Notes: a model not told the origin generated them from the letters alone. A stretch of 64,000 bases of DNA from Streptococcus sp. HMSC078D09 (GCF_001813675.1 NZ_KV813675.1:315722-379721), one strand, 5' to 3'. Counted from the first letter of the stretch, positions 32,208 to 41,815 are shown. A program made the numbers and translations.

Positions 32208-32682
32208 GAATTTTAACGAGATGCCGTTTGATGAATTGAAATGCTACCGTAGGGAAGGTCTATGGAGATCTTTGGGCTTATTACTGGTCATTACTTTAGT
32301 GATTACGGGAATGGTCTTGATGGAAGTGAACCATGTTTCTCCGTCCAATCAGAATCGTTTTCGGGTGATTGGGTTGACAACGGTCATTGCGCTCTTTGGC
32401 TACCTGATGCCTCTGATGGCAGCAAATCGTGTCATGCGAGACCACCCGGATTGGGTCAAGAAATCAGGGATTCGAGCGAAAATTCCCTTACCGATAGCTT
32501 GGCATGTCAAAAGACTTTGCGTCCTTGGAGCGAGTTTGTTGGTAATTGGAGTAGGATTTGCTTCGTCATTCAAACCACAAGTCCAGCAGACAAATCTGAA
32601 GGATCAACAAGATAATATCCAAGTCCATAATGTAATCGATGTGCCTGATATTGAAGTGTCTACGAGTGATAGTCAGGACTAG
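32200..32682 (+). CDS. small membrane protein of unknown function
   Basis: A 160-residue protein with three hydrophobic segments (LGLLLVITLVITGMVL, IGLTTVIALFGYLMPLM, LCVLGASLLVIGVGFA). An acidic, probably extracytoplasmic, C-terminal tail follows (VIDVPDIEVSTSDSQD). I do not recognise the family. It overlaps the preceding gene by eight bases, with AAGGAGTTATTAAAAA before the ATG, and belongs to the same operon. Confidence 0.7.
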   Translation: MDKNFNEMPFDELKCYRREGLWRSLGLLLVITLVITGMVLMEVNHVSPSNQNRFRVIGLTTVIALFGYLMPLMAANRVMRDHPDWVKKSGIRAKIPLPIAWHVKRLCVLGASLLVIGVGFASSFKPQVQQTNLKDQQDNIQVHNVIDVPDIEVSTSDSQD

Positions 32683-32715
32683 TAAGTGACAGATTGAATC
32701 TAAAAAGGGGAATAT

Positions 32716-33472
32716 ATGAAACTTTTTACTTACTCATTTGAAGAAAGTCAATCTTTCGTAAATGAGACCATTATTAATCGCTTTAACGATAAGGGAAATT
32801 GGAAAAGATTTATTGGAATGCCTTTATTTTCTGCAATAGTCTATCTACTTTATATCCTTCTTCCAGCAGTCTTTAAGGGAATAAGATTAGATGGAGATGG
32901 GGATGGGGATGTTGCCTATCAATGGTTAAATTTACCTCTTTTGTTTGTTCTACTTTTATTTTATTTGGTCTACATTTTCTATTCGTTTAAATATCGAAAG
33001 AAAAAAATGATCTTGAAATATATCACTTATTGTTATATGTACCTTCTATTACTATTTATGGAATTAGGATTTGTATTAATTGGGATTTTTTGCAGAAAAC
33101 TTCTCGGTTTTTTTATCAGCTGGATTAACGATAGTTGTTGTGATATATCTCTTTAGGAAGGTCCCTAAAAAGATAAAGACTGCAGTTGAAGAAAGAAAAC
33201 CCTATGCTTCCTTGGCTGCCCTATCAACAGAAAAAATGACAGATCAATTATTAATCTGGGGCGGAAGTGGAGTTACAGCAAGTTTGGTATTGTTTGATCG
33301 TTCAAATCATACAAATGTAAGAGGGAGCATTGATGCCATCTTAATGCCATTCTGTCCCGCTATTATGGCTGTCGCTCTTTATGTCTTCTTTTTAGAAATA
33401 GTAGGGGGTTACTACCTATTTTTGTACTACGAACAATACAAAGAAAAATACGATATTTTAACAAAGGTTTAG
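32716..33472 (+). pseudogene. frameshifted multi-pass membrane protein
   Basis: The first frame (32716-33156) encodes four hydrophobic segments, then turns to nonsense after ELGFVLIGIF. The second frame (33080-33472) continues with FAENFSVFLSAGLTIVVVIY and ends in two more segments. The break is a T6 tract (33086-33091): with five T the frame reads LIGIFAENFSVF without interruption, giving about 251 residues. The tract could slip during replication, so the lesion may be recent, reversible or an assembly error. Family not recognised; a DGDGDG loop lies after the second segment. Confidence 0.7.
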
Positions 33473-33488
33473 CTTAAGAAAACTTATA

Positions 33489-33516
33489 AAAACAGCGCCT
33501 ACTCGGTGCTGTTTTG
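33489..33516 (+). terminator. terminator at the end of the membrane-protein cluster
   Basis: AAAACAGC (33489-33496) pairs with GCTGTTTT (33508-33515), with further inner pairs. Confidence 0.7.
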
Positions 33517-33572
33517 TGCTTTATGTTTCAAATGTTTGGAAATGATTTTACTAGAGAACTGGCTTGGAAATG

Positions 33573-33581
33573 TGATATAAT
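33573..33581 (+). promoter_or_regulatory. ftsK extended -10 promoter, leaderless start
   Basis: TGATATAAT is an extended -10. Seven bases separate it from the ftsK ATG (33589), so the mRNA would start at or one base before the ATG. AAAGG in between would lie outside the transcript. Confidence 0.55.
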
Positions 33582-33588
33582 AAAGGTT

Positions 33589-35949
33589 ATGGCAAACAAT
33601 AATCAATCAAATAAAACACGGTCGACGAGACGACTGTCCAAAGCAGAATTAGAAAGAAAAAAAGCAATTCACCGCATGATTGTGACCATTCTGATTAGTC
33701 TGGTTTTAGTCTTTGCGGCCTTGAAATTGGGAGCGGTAGGGGTCTTGGCCTACAACTTAATCCGACTGTTTGTTGGGAGTTTGGCTTACTTGGCTATTTT
33801 AGCGACCTTTTTCTACCTCTATGCCTTTAAATGGCTGGACAAACACGAAGGGGTTATTTCAGGATTCCTAAGCTTCTTTGCTGGGGCTCTCTTGATGTTT
33901 CAGGCCTTCTTTGTATCCTCCCTTCATTTAGACAATAATGGAATCAAGGTCACTTTTTCAAGAATCATGGCAGACTTGATTCATCTGCGAGTGGAGAGTT
34001 TTGCTGGTGGTGGTATGATCGGTGCCCTTCTTTATGCTCCGATTTCCTTCCTCTTTTCAAATATTGGCTCTTATTTTATTGGCCTTCTCTTTATTGGATT
34101 GGGGATTCTCTTGATGAGTCCTTACTCCATCTATGATTTGTTTGAAAAGGGATCGGAAGCCTTCCACGCTTCTATGGAAAAACGCAAGGAACGTCGCGAG
34201 CAGAAATTCCTTGAAAAGGAAGCGAGAGTTGCCGAGGAAGCTGCTGCAGCTGAAAGAGAGCAAGAAGAAGCAAGTGCAGTTCTTCCAACTCCCCTTTCAA
34301 TGGAAGGGCATCCTGTAGACCCTGAAACGGGAGAGGTGCTGGCGGAAGAGCCGTTCACAGAGTCCTTCCCAGAAGCCGAAATTGTCGCACCAGCAACACC
34401 AGAGATCTACCTGCCAGATGAAGAATGGCCTGAAGAGCCTGAAGCATACGAAGAGCTTCCGGAAGCTGAAGAATTCGAGGACGATGGGGAAGAAGTTCAA
34501 GTGGATTTCACACCTAAGGAACTCCTTCAATACAAACTTCCAACCATTGATCTCTTTGCACCTGACAAGCCTAAAAATCAATCAAAAGAGAAAAACATCG
34601 TCCGCCAGAATATCCGCATTTTGGAAGAAACCTTTGCAAGCTTTAACATCAAGGCAACAGTGGAGCGGGCGGAAATCGGTCCTTCTGTTACCAAATATGA
34701 AGTCAAGCCAGCGGTTGGTGTGCGGGTCAACCGCATCTCTAACCTAGCAGATGATTTGGCCTTGGCCCTAGCTGCCAAGGATGTGCGGATTGAAGCACCG
34801 ATTCCAGGGAAGTCTCTGGTCGGGATTGAAGTGCCCAACTCAGAGATAGCGACCGTTTCCTTCCGTGAATTGTGGGAGCAGTCCAAAACAGATCCGGCTA
34901 AACTCCTTGAGATTCCTCTTGGGAAGGCTGTAGATGGCTCGGCTCGGACCTTTGATTTGGCCCGGATGCCCCACCTTTTGGTCGCGGGGTCTACCGGATC
35001 TGGTAAGTCAGTAGCGGTCAATGGGATTATTTCGAGTATCTTGATGAAGGCTCGTCCGGACGAAGTCAAGTTTATGATGGTCGATCCAAAGATGGTGGAG
35101 CTTTCTGTCTACAATGATATTCCTCATCTCTTGATTCCTGTGGTGACCAACCCACGCAAGGCCAGTCGAGCCCTGCAGAAGGTCGTTGATGAGATGGAAA
35201 ATCGCTATGAGCTCTTCTCGAAAGTAGGGGCTCGCAATATTGCTGGCTTTAATGCCAAGGTGGCGGAGTACAATGCCCAGTCTGAGATGAAGCAAGTGCC
35301 CCTTCCATTGATCGTGGTCATTGTCGATGAGTTAGCAGACTTGATGATGGTAGCAAGTAAAGAAGTGGAAGATGCTATTATTCGCCTTGGACAAAAGGCG
35401 CGTGCGGCCGGGATCCACATGATCCTTGCGACCCAACGGCCATCGGTTGACGTTATCTCAGGTTTGATCAAGGCCAATGTGCCTTCCCGTGTCGCTTTTG
35501 CGGTATCATCTGGAACCGACTCACGGACCATCTTGGATGAAAATGGCGCAGAGAAATTGCTCGGTCGTGGGGACATGCTCTTTAAACCGATTGATGAAAA
35601 TCATCCGATCCGTCTACAAGGATCCTTTATCTCAGATGACGATGTGGAGCGGATTGTCAACTTTGTCAAAGAGCAGGCAGAAGCTGATTATGATGATGCC
35701 TTTGATCCAGGTGAAGTATCGGAGTCAGACTTTGACGGAGGCATGGGTGGCTCGGACGAGGGTGATGCTCTCTTTGAAGAGGCCAAAGCGCTCGTCATCG
35801 AGACCCAAAAAGCCAGTGCTTCCATGATCCAGCGCCGCTTATCGGTTGGTTTTAATCGGGCGACTCGCCTCATGGAAGAGTTGGAAGCAGCGGGTGTGAT
35901 TGGACCAGCTGAAGGGACCAAGCCTCGAAAAGTATTGCAACAATCATAA
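33589..35949 (+). CDS. ftsK: DNA translocase FtsK/SpoIIIE
   Basis: A 786-residue septal DNA pump. Four N-terminal membrane segments (about residues 28-180) are followed by an acidic Glu/Pro-rich linker (about 200-320), the RecA-like motor with Walker A GSTGSGKS and Walker [11 protein letters not shown], and a C-terminal gamma domain ([28 protein letters not shown]). [10 protein letters not shown] is conserved. It segregates chromosome ends at division. I chose the ATG at 33589 because the upstream 25 codons lie over the promoter. It is transcribed alone and ends at a terminator at 35957. Confidence 0.94.
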   Translation: MANNNQSNKTRSTRRLSKAELERKKAIHRMIVTILISLVLVFAALKLGAVGVLAYNLIRLFVGSLAYLAILATFFYLYAFKWLDKHEGVISGFLSFFAGALLMFQAFFVSSLHLDNNGIKVTFSRIMADLIHLRVESFAGGGMIGALLYAPISFLFSNIGSYFIGLLFIGLGILLMSPYSIYDLFEKGSEAFHASMEKRKERREQKFLEKEARVAEEAAAAEREQEEASAVLPTPLSMEGHPVDPETGEVLAEEPFTESFPEAEIVAPATPEIYLPDEEWPEEPEAYEELPEAEEFEDDGEEVQVDFTPKELLQYKLPTIDLFAPDKPKNQSKEKNIVRQNIRILEETFASFNIKATVERAEIGPSVTKYEVKPAVGVRVNRISNLADDLALALAAKDVRIEAPIPGKSLVGIEVPNSEIATVSFRELWEQSKTDPAKLLEIPLGKAVDGSARTFDLARMPHLLVAGSTGSGKSVAVNGIISSILMKARPDEVKFMMVDPKMVELSVYNDIPHLLIPVVTNPRKASRALQKVVDEMENRYELFSKVGARNIAGFNAKVAEYNAQSEMKQVPLPLIVVIVDELADLMMVASKEVEDAIIRLGQKARAAGIHMILATQRPSVDVISGLIKANVPSRVAFAVSSGTDSRTILDENGAEKLLGRGDMLFKPIDENHPIRLQGSFISDDDVERIVNFVKEQAEADYDDAFDPGEVSESDFDGGMGGSDEGDALFEEAKALVIETQKASASMIQRRLSVGFNRATRLMEELEAAGVIGPAEGTKPRKVLQQS

Positions 35950-35956
35950 GGATAGG

Positions 35957-35992
35957 GAAAAAGGGCATATGCCCCACTCCCTTTTCTTTTTA
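35957..35992 (+). terminator. intrinsic terminator after ftsK
   Basis: AAAAAGGG pairs with CCCTTTT around an inner GGGCATATGCCC palindrome; T-rich tail. Confidence 0.7.
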
Positions 35993-36015
35993 TAGAAAAT
36001 AGAAAGTAGGACCAG

Positions 36016-36402
36016 ATGAAGTTAGACACGATTCATCATATTGCCATCATTGGACGGGATCGCGACGCTATGTTGCATTTTTATGTGGACCAGTTGGGCT
36101 TTGCGATTGTCAGTGAGTATGACCGTCCCGAACGGGGAGATATCTTGATCAATCTCCGCCAGGGGGAGCTGACTTTAGAACTCTTTATCAAACCGACGGC
36201 CCCAGAACGGCCTAAGCTTCCCCTGCCCGAGCATGCGGGACTGCGTCATCTGGCCTTTAAAGTGGACGATGTAGAAACGTATCTAGCTAGATTGGATCAG
36301 CTAGGTATTGAGAATACAGGCCTTCGCTATGATGATTTTGATGGCAAGAAGATGGCATTTTTCTTCGATCCAGAAGGATTGCCCTTGGAAATACATGAGT
36401 GA
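36016..36402 (+). CDS. VOC-superfamily protein (glyoxalase/bleomycin resistance-like)
   Basis: A 128-residue single-domain VOC protein with two beta-alpha-beta repeats: IHHIAIIGRDRDAMLHFYVDQLGF and GLRHLAFKVDDVETYLARL. His at about residue 7, the Glu in LTLELF, His in LRHLAF and the Glu in LPLEIHE are the usual metal ligands. The reaction is unknown; it is often labelled GloA2. It overlaps or abuts the following ATPase gene. Confidence 0.85.
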   Translation: MKLDTIHHIAIIGRDRDAMLHFYVDQLGFAIVSEYDRPERGDILINLRQGELTLELFIKPTAPERPKLPLPEHAGLRHLAFKVDDVETYLARLDQLGIENTGLRYDDFDGKKMAFFFDPEGLPLEIHE

Positions 36403-36410
36403 GGAAAGCA

Positions 36411-38729
36411 ATGGATAGATTAGAAGGACTCAGTCAGGAAGAAGTAGCGAAAAAAATCCAAGAGGGCAAGCAAAATAAGGTCACGATTAAGACAGAAAAA
36501 AGTATTGGGCAGATCATTCGAGACAATGTCTTTACCTACTTTAATCTGATTTTCCTGGTCTTAGCGGTCTTGCTGGTAGCAGTGAAGTCTTGGAACAATC
36601 TCTTGTTTGTTCCGGTCGTCGTGGTCAACTCCTTAGTTGGAATTGTGCAGGAAGTCCGCTCTAGACGGATCTTGCGTCAGATGCAATTTCTACACATGAG
36701 TGAGGCGATCGTTCTTCGTGAAGGAAAAGAAGTCGCTCTACCTATCGACCAGCTGGTGGAGGGCGATCTAGTTCGCTTTCAAGCTGGAGACCAGATCTAT
36801 GCGGATGGGATTTTGCTGGAGGGCGAGCTAAAAGTCGATGAATCGCAATTGACAGGTGAAGCTGATGAGGTCAAAAAAGGAGCGCAAGACGCACTCATGT
36901 CAGGTAGTTTTGTGATCGCTGGTAAAGGTTTAGCGAGACTGGAAAAAGTTGGGAACGAGTCCTACATCAACCAATTGAGCCTGGAAGCCAAGCAGGTCAA
37001 GTCTCATGAGGAGTCCGATATGGTCCATGCGGTCAACCGAATCGTGGGGATCATTGGTCTCCTTATCATTCCGCTAGGTTCGCTCCTTTTTCTTCGCAGC
37101 TATATCAGCTTAGGTGATAGCCTCAAGCTCAGTGTGACTTCAACAGTCGGAGCCTTGATCGGGATGATTCCAGAAGGCTTGTATCTCTTGATGACCTTGG
37201 CACTGGCTCTGGGTGCTGTCAGATTGGCTAAGGAAAAGGTCCTGCTCAATAGCATGAAGGGGATTGAGACCTTATCGCGCGTGGATGTTCTTTGTGTCGA
37301 TAAGACAGGGACCATTACAGAGCCGGGTATGGAAGTAACAGAGATTCGTCCAGTTAAAGACGCTCAAGACTTGGAAGCTCTAGCTCAGTATGTAGAGGCT
37401 AGTATGGATCAAAACGATACCATGGATGCCATCCGAAAATTTCACAAGACACCAGTAAGCCAGCCATGGAAGGCTCTCGACATTCAGCCCTTTACGTCCA
37501 AGAAAAAATATGGGGCCATTGTCTTTGAATCTGGGATCTATGTATTAGGGGCACCAGAATTTGTTTTACGAGAGGGCTTCTCTGAGCTTGAACAAGAGAT
37601 AGCTCCTGCTACTCAGGCAGGCAATCGGGTCTTGGCCTTTGGGAAATATAAGGGAGAACACCTGGGAGAGACTTTAGAGGCTCCTGTAGACTTGGTGGCC
37701 TGGATCATTCTCTCCAATCCTTTGAGAAAAAATGCCAAAGAAACCTTCGCCTACTTTAAAGAACAAGGAGTGACCATTAAGGTCATTTCAGGAGACAACC
37801 CAGCAACGGTCTCAGCTATTGCACAAAAAGCAGGCATTGAAGGAGCAGAGGATCTAATCGATACCAGAACCTTACTGACGGAAGAAGATTTGCACCAAGC
37901 GGCGAGCCAATATACGGTCTTTGGACGGGTGACACCAGAGCAAAAGAAAAGCCTTGTAGAAGGCTTGCAGGCAAAGGGGCATAAAGTCGCCATGACTGGA
38001 GATGGCGTCAACGATATTCTGGCTCTCAAAACAGCGGATTGTAGTATTGCGATGGAATCTGGAAATGATGCGACTAAAAAGATGGCGCAAGTGGTCTTAC
38101 TGGATTCTGACTTTGGGAAGATGCCGTCCATCGTGGCAGAAGGGCGGCGGGTGGTCAATAATATTCAACGATCAGCCAGTCTCTTTTTGATCAAGAATAT
38201 CTTTTCCATTTTGTTGGCTATCTCAGTGACGCTTTTAGCCTTTACTTATCCCATCATGCCGTCGCAGATGTCCTTGATCAGTGGTTTTACGATTGGGATT
38301 CCAGGATTCTTCCTAGCGCTTGAGCCCAATAGCGAGCGCATCAAAGGGCGCTTTATCGAAACGGTCTTTAAAAATGCGCTACCTGCTGCCTTGACGGATT
38401 TTATACTGATCTTCAGTCTGGTATTGCTCTCTTCAGCATTTGGTATGACATCGGAAGAGCTCTCAAGTGCAGCCATCTGCTTGATGGCCTTCGTCGGCTT
38501 TACCATTATCTACCAAGAATCCCAGCCTATCAATCACTACAAGAGACTGGTTCTTCTAGGAAATATCCTAGCCTTCCTGGTTTCAAGTAGTATCCTAGGG
38601 AAATTCTTTAACATGGGCTCCTTGAGGATCCAAACGCTGGTTATCGGCGCCATCATGGCCGTTCTTGCTCTCATCTTGATCCAAGTCTTCAAGAAGTTAG
38701 TGGGCTGGTTCTTTCATCGGAAGAAATAA
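36411..38729 (+). CDS. cation-translocating P-type ATPase of unknown ion
   Basis: A 772-residue E1-E2 ATPase. The phosphorylation site is LCVDKTGTITEPG, the actuator motif LTGEADEV (TGEA in place of TGES), the hinge TGDGVNDILALKTADC, and PEGLYLLMT lies in the fourth membrane segment. The GDGVNDILALK form and PEG motif mark a group common in lactic acid bacteria whose ion is not settled; calcium or potassium-linked roles have been suggested. GAGGAAAGCA precedes the ATG at 36411; a GTG at 36399 overlaps the VOC stop. It lacks the long N- and C-terminal metal-binding extensions. Confidence 0.85.
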   Translation: MDRLEGLSQEEVAKKIQEGKQNKVTIKTEKSIGQIIRDNVFTYFNLIFLVLAVLLVAVKSWNNLLFVPVVVVNSLVGIVQEVRSRRILRQMQFLHMSEAIVLREGKEVALPIDQLVEGDLVRFQAGDQIYADGILLEGELKVDESQLTGEADEVKKGAQDALMSGSFVIAGKGLARLEKVGNESYINQLSLEAKQVKSHEESDMVHAVNRIVGIIGLLIIPLGSLLFLRSYISLGDSLKLSVTSTVGALIGMIPEGLYLLMTLALALGAVRLAKEKVLLNSMKGIETLSRVDVLCVDKTGTITEPGMEVTEIRPVKDAQDLEALAQYVEASMDQNDTMDAIRKFHKTPVSQPWKALDIQPFTSKKKYGAIVFESGIYVLGAPEFVLREGFSELEQEIAPATQAGNRVLAFGKYKGEHLGETLEAPVDLVAWIILSNPLRKNAKETFAYFKEQGVTIKVISGDNPATVSAIAQKAGIEGAEDLIDTRTLLTEEDLHQAASQYTVFGRVTPEQKKSLVEGLQAKGHKVAMTGDGVNDILALKTADCSIAMESGNDATKKMAQVVLLDSDFGKMPSIVAEGRRVVNNIQRSASLFLIKNIFSILLAISVTLLAFTYPIMPSQMSLISGFTIGIPGFFLALEPNSERIKGRFIETVFKNALPAALTDFILIFSLVLLSSAFGMTSEELSSAAICLMAFVGFTIIYQESQPINHYKRLVLLGNILAFLVSSSILGKFFNMGSLRIQTLVIGAIMAVLALILIQVFKKLVGWFFHRKK

Positions 38730-38778
38730 AAGAAAAGAGCAAAACAGATAAAATAGTTTCGATTGGAAGACGATATTT

Positions 38779-39627
38779 TTACGGTTTAGTTAGTTCTAGA
38801 AAATAAGCATCCCATTCTTGTGCTTCGGCTTTTGAAAGTAACAATGAAACCGAATGGATAACATCATCATGGAGAGATCTCCCTTGCTTTGGATCTTCCC
38901 AAATACTTTGATAGATGGCCTTTAATTCTAGTAAGTATAATTTTTGAAATGCAAAATAGTTAGGGAATTGTTTTGCAAATAGAAGTGTTAGCAGTTGTTT
39001 GCTAGCACTTTTTTCTTTTCTACTGATTAAGACAGATACTAAATTTAAAATCGTATCGATTTTGATTCGATCTAGATTGTTCTTAAGTTTGTCCGGTGTA
39101 TTTTCCAAAATTGTATCCGTAAAGAGAACAATAGCCTCAGTTGTGAAATAGGAGACCACACTTCCCATTAACCCAATGTCAAGATTGGTCCAATAATCTA
39201 ATGAAAAAAAGTAATCCGTCAGTTCATTTATTGCCTGCTGTGAAACGGTTTTGTGCTGTTTTTCTGCAATGATAATCTCTAAAACGAGGGAGAGGATGTG
39301 GTAAATGTATTGATGCTTTGAGATCGCTAATTCTTGCAAATCATTTTTTATTTGAAGAAGTGATGGCCAATCCGAGTTTTCCATTGCCTCATCCATTCTT
39401 TTTTTCAAGGTTAAAAACTCAGCACTATGGAAATCACTCCAATCAAAGATCTCATTAATCTCCACAATCATGTACCCCAATAATTGAAGCAATATATCAT
39501 TGGATAGATTGGTTTTCCCGTTTTCAAAATCAGAAATACTCGAAGCAGAACCAGCGATATTCCCAAGTTCTCTTAAGGAGATTTTTCTTTGTTTTCGAAT
39601 CAATTTAAATTTTTCTCTAATGTCCAT
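38779..39627 (-). CDS. Rgg/GadR/MutR family transcriptional regulator
   Basis: A 282-residue cytoplasmic regulator. The N-terminal helix-turn-helix (KFKLIRKQRKISLRELGNIA, then SISDFENGKTNLS) is of XRE type. The rest is helical TPR-like repeats, as in Rgg proteins that bind short hydrophobic peptides. It is divergent from an ABC exporter 83 bases away, probably its target. No SHP-like pheromone ORF is visible nearby, so the ligand is unknown. Confidence 0.88.
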   Translation of the reverse strand: MDIREKFKLIRKQRKISLRELGNIAGSASSISDFENGKTNLSNDILLQLLGYMIVEINEIFDWSDFHSAEFLTLKKRMDEAMENSDWPSLLQIKNDLQELAISKHQYIYHILSLVLEIIIAEKQHKTVSQQAINELTDYFFSLDYWTNLDIGLMGSVVSYFTTEAIVLFTDTILENTPDKLKNNLDRIKIDTILNLVSVLISRKEKSASKQLLTLLFAKQFPNYFAFQKLYLLELKAIYQSIWEDPKQGRSLHDDVIHSVSLLLSKAEAQEWDAYFLELTKP

Positions 39628-39649
39628 TTGTTCGGATTTCCGTAATTTT

Positions 39650-39680
39650 TTATATACTATTTTTTTATATTATATACTAT
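39650..39680. promoter_or_regulatory. 11-bp direct repeats between the Rgg and ABC genes (candidate operator)
   Basis: TTATATACTAT occurs at 39650-39660 and again at 39670-39680, exactly 20 bases (two helical turns) apart, in the short divergent intergenic region. The second copy also supplies a TATACT -10-like box for the ABC gene. Rgg binding is inference. Confidence 0.5.
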
Positions 39681-39710
39681 ATCTATAAAAAGGGAAAGGA
39701 GAAAAATAAG

Positions 39711-41297
39711 ATGCAAATCATTATAAAAAGTTTATCTAAATGGAAATTGATGTTATATGTGCTATTTGCTGTCTTGTACTCACTTCAAGGGCTTTTGTTA
39801 TCGCTTATTATTCAGTTTGCAGGTGAGATTAATCCGCGAGATAAGGGCGCTTTACTTGTCTTTGGTATAGGAGGAATTGCTCTATTTGTATTGATCTATG
39901 CATGTATGTATGTCGATAATCTTCTTGTTAGATCGATCATCAAAGAATTTAATATATTGATCTCGGAGAGAACGTTAACCTACTTTCATCTAAAAAAATT
40001 AGAGTATACAGAGGCAGAGTTAAACTCATTTTTAACACAGGATATTCCGATGTTTTGGCAAGAATTTTTGACTCCTATGCTCATTTATCCAGTATTTGGC
40101 TTATCCATTCTAGCATCTATAGTCTATCTCATCATGCAGAACTTTTTTATTGGTTGTCTCTTTACAATAGGTGGTTTCTTGATGATCATTCCTCAGTTTG
40201 TATTTAACAAACTCCTACAAAAACGTGGGGAAGAGCTAAGTAAGGCAAGAAAGAAAAGTTTATCAAGTATCACCGATTTTAGCAAAGGAATTCAAACCAT
40301 CCAAAGCAATCAAGCGGGAACTGAATTTTCTCAACATGTTCTGAAAGAAATTAGTGAAACGGAGCATCAACAATATACCTACTATACGACTCACAATTTA
40401 GTCATGTTTTGGACAGGTCCCTTAAAAGGAATAGGACTTATTGCCCCCTTGTTAACGGGTTTATTGCTTCTTCCTTCTACGGCCCTGTCTTTGACAACAC
40501 TCATCGCCATGATGACGGCTTCTATGAATTTAATCTCCCCTTTGCAACAATTATTAGAAATGACATCTAATTTGCAAGGCTCAACGGTTGTCAAAAAGAA
40601 AGTTGTGTCGATTTTGGAAATGCCTGAAGTGAATGAGACGACAACTATTTTAGAACCTTTGACAGAAAAGCTAAGTATTCAGATCGATGATTTAACAAAG
40701 ACATTTGGAGACCATTTGATCTTTAGAAATACAAACCTGACAATTGATGCTTGTCAGAAAGTACTTCTCACGGGTGCCAGTGGAAGTGGTAAAACTTCCC
40801 TGTTTCACTTATTATGTGGAGAAGATAAGGAATATAGTGGAAGTATTGAATTGATAAATAGAAAAGGAAAATCTTGCTATCCTTCTTACGACAGGGTCAA
40901 TCTCATTCATCAAAAACCTTATCTATTTAAGGGGACTGTAAGAGAAAATTTGACTCTATTTCAGGAGTTCTCAGATGACCAACTTCAAAAAGCTTTAGAA
41001 TCTGTTCATCTTTGGGACGAATTGGCTGGAGATTTAGAGTATCAAGTAGATCCACAGAATTTATCTGGAGGACAAATGATGAAACTAGAAATTGCACGGT
41101 GTATTCTCCGACCAAAACCGATTTTATTAGCCGATGAGGTGACAGCAGCATTAGATGAAACAAATGCAAGAGAGATTCGAAAAATATTGGCTCAACAAAA
41201 GTGTACCTTAATAGAAATCGCTCATAAATACCAGAAAGAAGATTACGATTCTATTTATCAGATTGTCGATCATAAAATTATAAAAATGAATCATTAA
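39711..41297 (+). CDS. ABC exporter (fused membrane and ATPase domains)
   Basis: A 528-residue half-transporter. Six membrane segments lie in about residues 10-300. The ATPase domain follows, with Walker A GASGSGKTS, signature LSGGQMMKLEIARC and Walker B ILLADEVTAALDE; Ala replaces the usual Leu before Asp in Walker B. It should act as a homodimer, since no partner gene is adjacent. AAAGGAGAAAAATAAG precedes the ATG. With the Rgg regulator alongside, export of a peptide or toxin is plausible, but no substrate gene is visible. AT-rich relative to neighbours. Confidence 0.88.
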   Translation: MQIIIKSLSKWKLMLYVLFAVLYSLQGLLLSLIIQFAGEINPRDKGALLVFGIGGIALFVLIYACMYVDNLLVRSIIKEFNILISERTLTYFHLKKLEYTEAELNSFLTQDIPMFWQEFLTPMLIYPVFGLSILASIVYLIMQNFFIGCLFTIGGFLMIIPQFVFNKLLQKRGEELSKARKKSLSSITDFSKGIQTIQSNQAGTEFSQHVLKEISETEHQQYTYYTTHNLVMFWTGPLKGIGLIAPLLTGLLLLPSTALSLTTLIAMMTASMNLISPLQQLLEMTSNLQGSTVVKKKVVSILEMPEVNETTTILEPLTEKLSIQIDDLTKTFGDHLIFRNTNLTIDACQKVLLTGASGSGKTSLFHLLCGEDKEYSGSIELINRKGKSCYPSYDRVNLIHQKPYLFKGTVRENLTLFQEFSDDQLQKALESVHLWDELAGDLEYQVDPQNLSGGQMMKLEIARCILRPKPILLADEVTAALDETNAREIRKILAQQKCTLIEIAHKYQKEDYDSIYQIVDHKIIKMNH

Positions 41298-41342
41298 CAA
41301 TGGTAAAGACTTCCTAGTTTATTCAAATCGTCGTAGTTTGTC

Positions 41343-41385
41343 AAAAAAATACCACCTTGAAATGAAGCAAGATGGTATCTTTTTC
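41343..41385. terminator. bidirectional terminator between ABC exporter and DUF3397 gene
   Basis: ATACCACCTTG (41349-41359) pairs with CAAGATGGTAT (41368-41378); A-run left, T-run right. Confidence 0.85.
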
Positions 41386-41389
41386 AGTA

Positions 41390-41734
41390 TTAGATAAACA
41401 AACTAGCGGTTAGGATCAGATAGAGGAAGAAGGTAACCAGAAATCCAGCGCGCCAGAAGTATTTGATAAATTTCGGATAATAAAAACTCTTTTTCTTTTT
41501 TAAGAAATAAATCGTTAGCCCCAAGGCCAAAAGCGAAAGGCTCAAGGCTAGCAGTGGTAAGAGGCTGTGGTAAAAGGCACTGTCTGAGATCAGGTAGTAC
41601 TCCAATGCAAATAAAGGAAAGGCAATATCGGTGGATCGCCATCCTCTTTTTTGGAGTTTAAAGAGGTGAACAATGATGCCGCTCAGAATCAGCGTTAAAA
41701 AAATAAATAATACAGAAGCAACTTTGATTAACAT
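41390..41734 (-). CDS. DUF3397 family membrane protein
   Basis: A 114-residue protein with four hydrophobic segments (VASVLFIFLTLILSGIIV; IAFPLFALEYYLI; LLPLLALSLSLLALGLTIYFL; FLVTFFLYLILTASLFI) and the KRGWRSTDIAFPLF loop. This fits DUF3397, which commonly lies beside rplK in lactic acid bacteria. Function unknown. The ATG has no Shine-Dalgarno and sits six bases after an extended -10 box, so it may be leaderless. Confidence 0.78.
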   Translation of the reverse strand: MLIKVASVLFIFLTLILSGIIVHLFKLQKRGWRSTDIAFPLFALEYYLISDSAFYHSLLPLLALSLSLLALGLTIYFLKKKKSFYYPKFIKYFWRAGFLVTFFLYLILTASLFI

Positions 41735-41740
41735 AGCTTC

Positions 41741-41749
41741 ATTCTATCA
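41741..41749 (-). promoter_or_regulatory. extended -10 of the DUF3397 gene, leaderless start
   Basis: On the minus strand TGATAGAAT, then GAAGCT and the ATG. The -35 region is weak. Confidence 0.5.
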
Positions 41750-41787
41750 TAAAACGAAAAAAAAGTTTACTATATTTTAATTTTTTC

Positions 41788-41815
41788 TTGCAAAAAAAGA
41801 GAAATCGTGTATAAT
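41788..41815 (+). promoter_or_regulatory. rplK promoter
   Basis: TTGCAA (41788-41793), 16 bases, TATAAT (41810-41815). Confidence 0.8.

Noticed and set aside
36399..36411. GTG at 36399 as the P-type ATPase start
   Set aside because: It overlaps the VOC stop and has no Shine-Dalgarno; GAGGAAAGCA serves the ATG at 36411.
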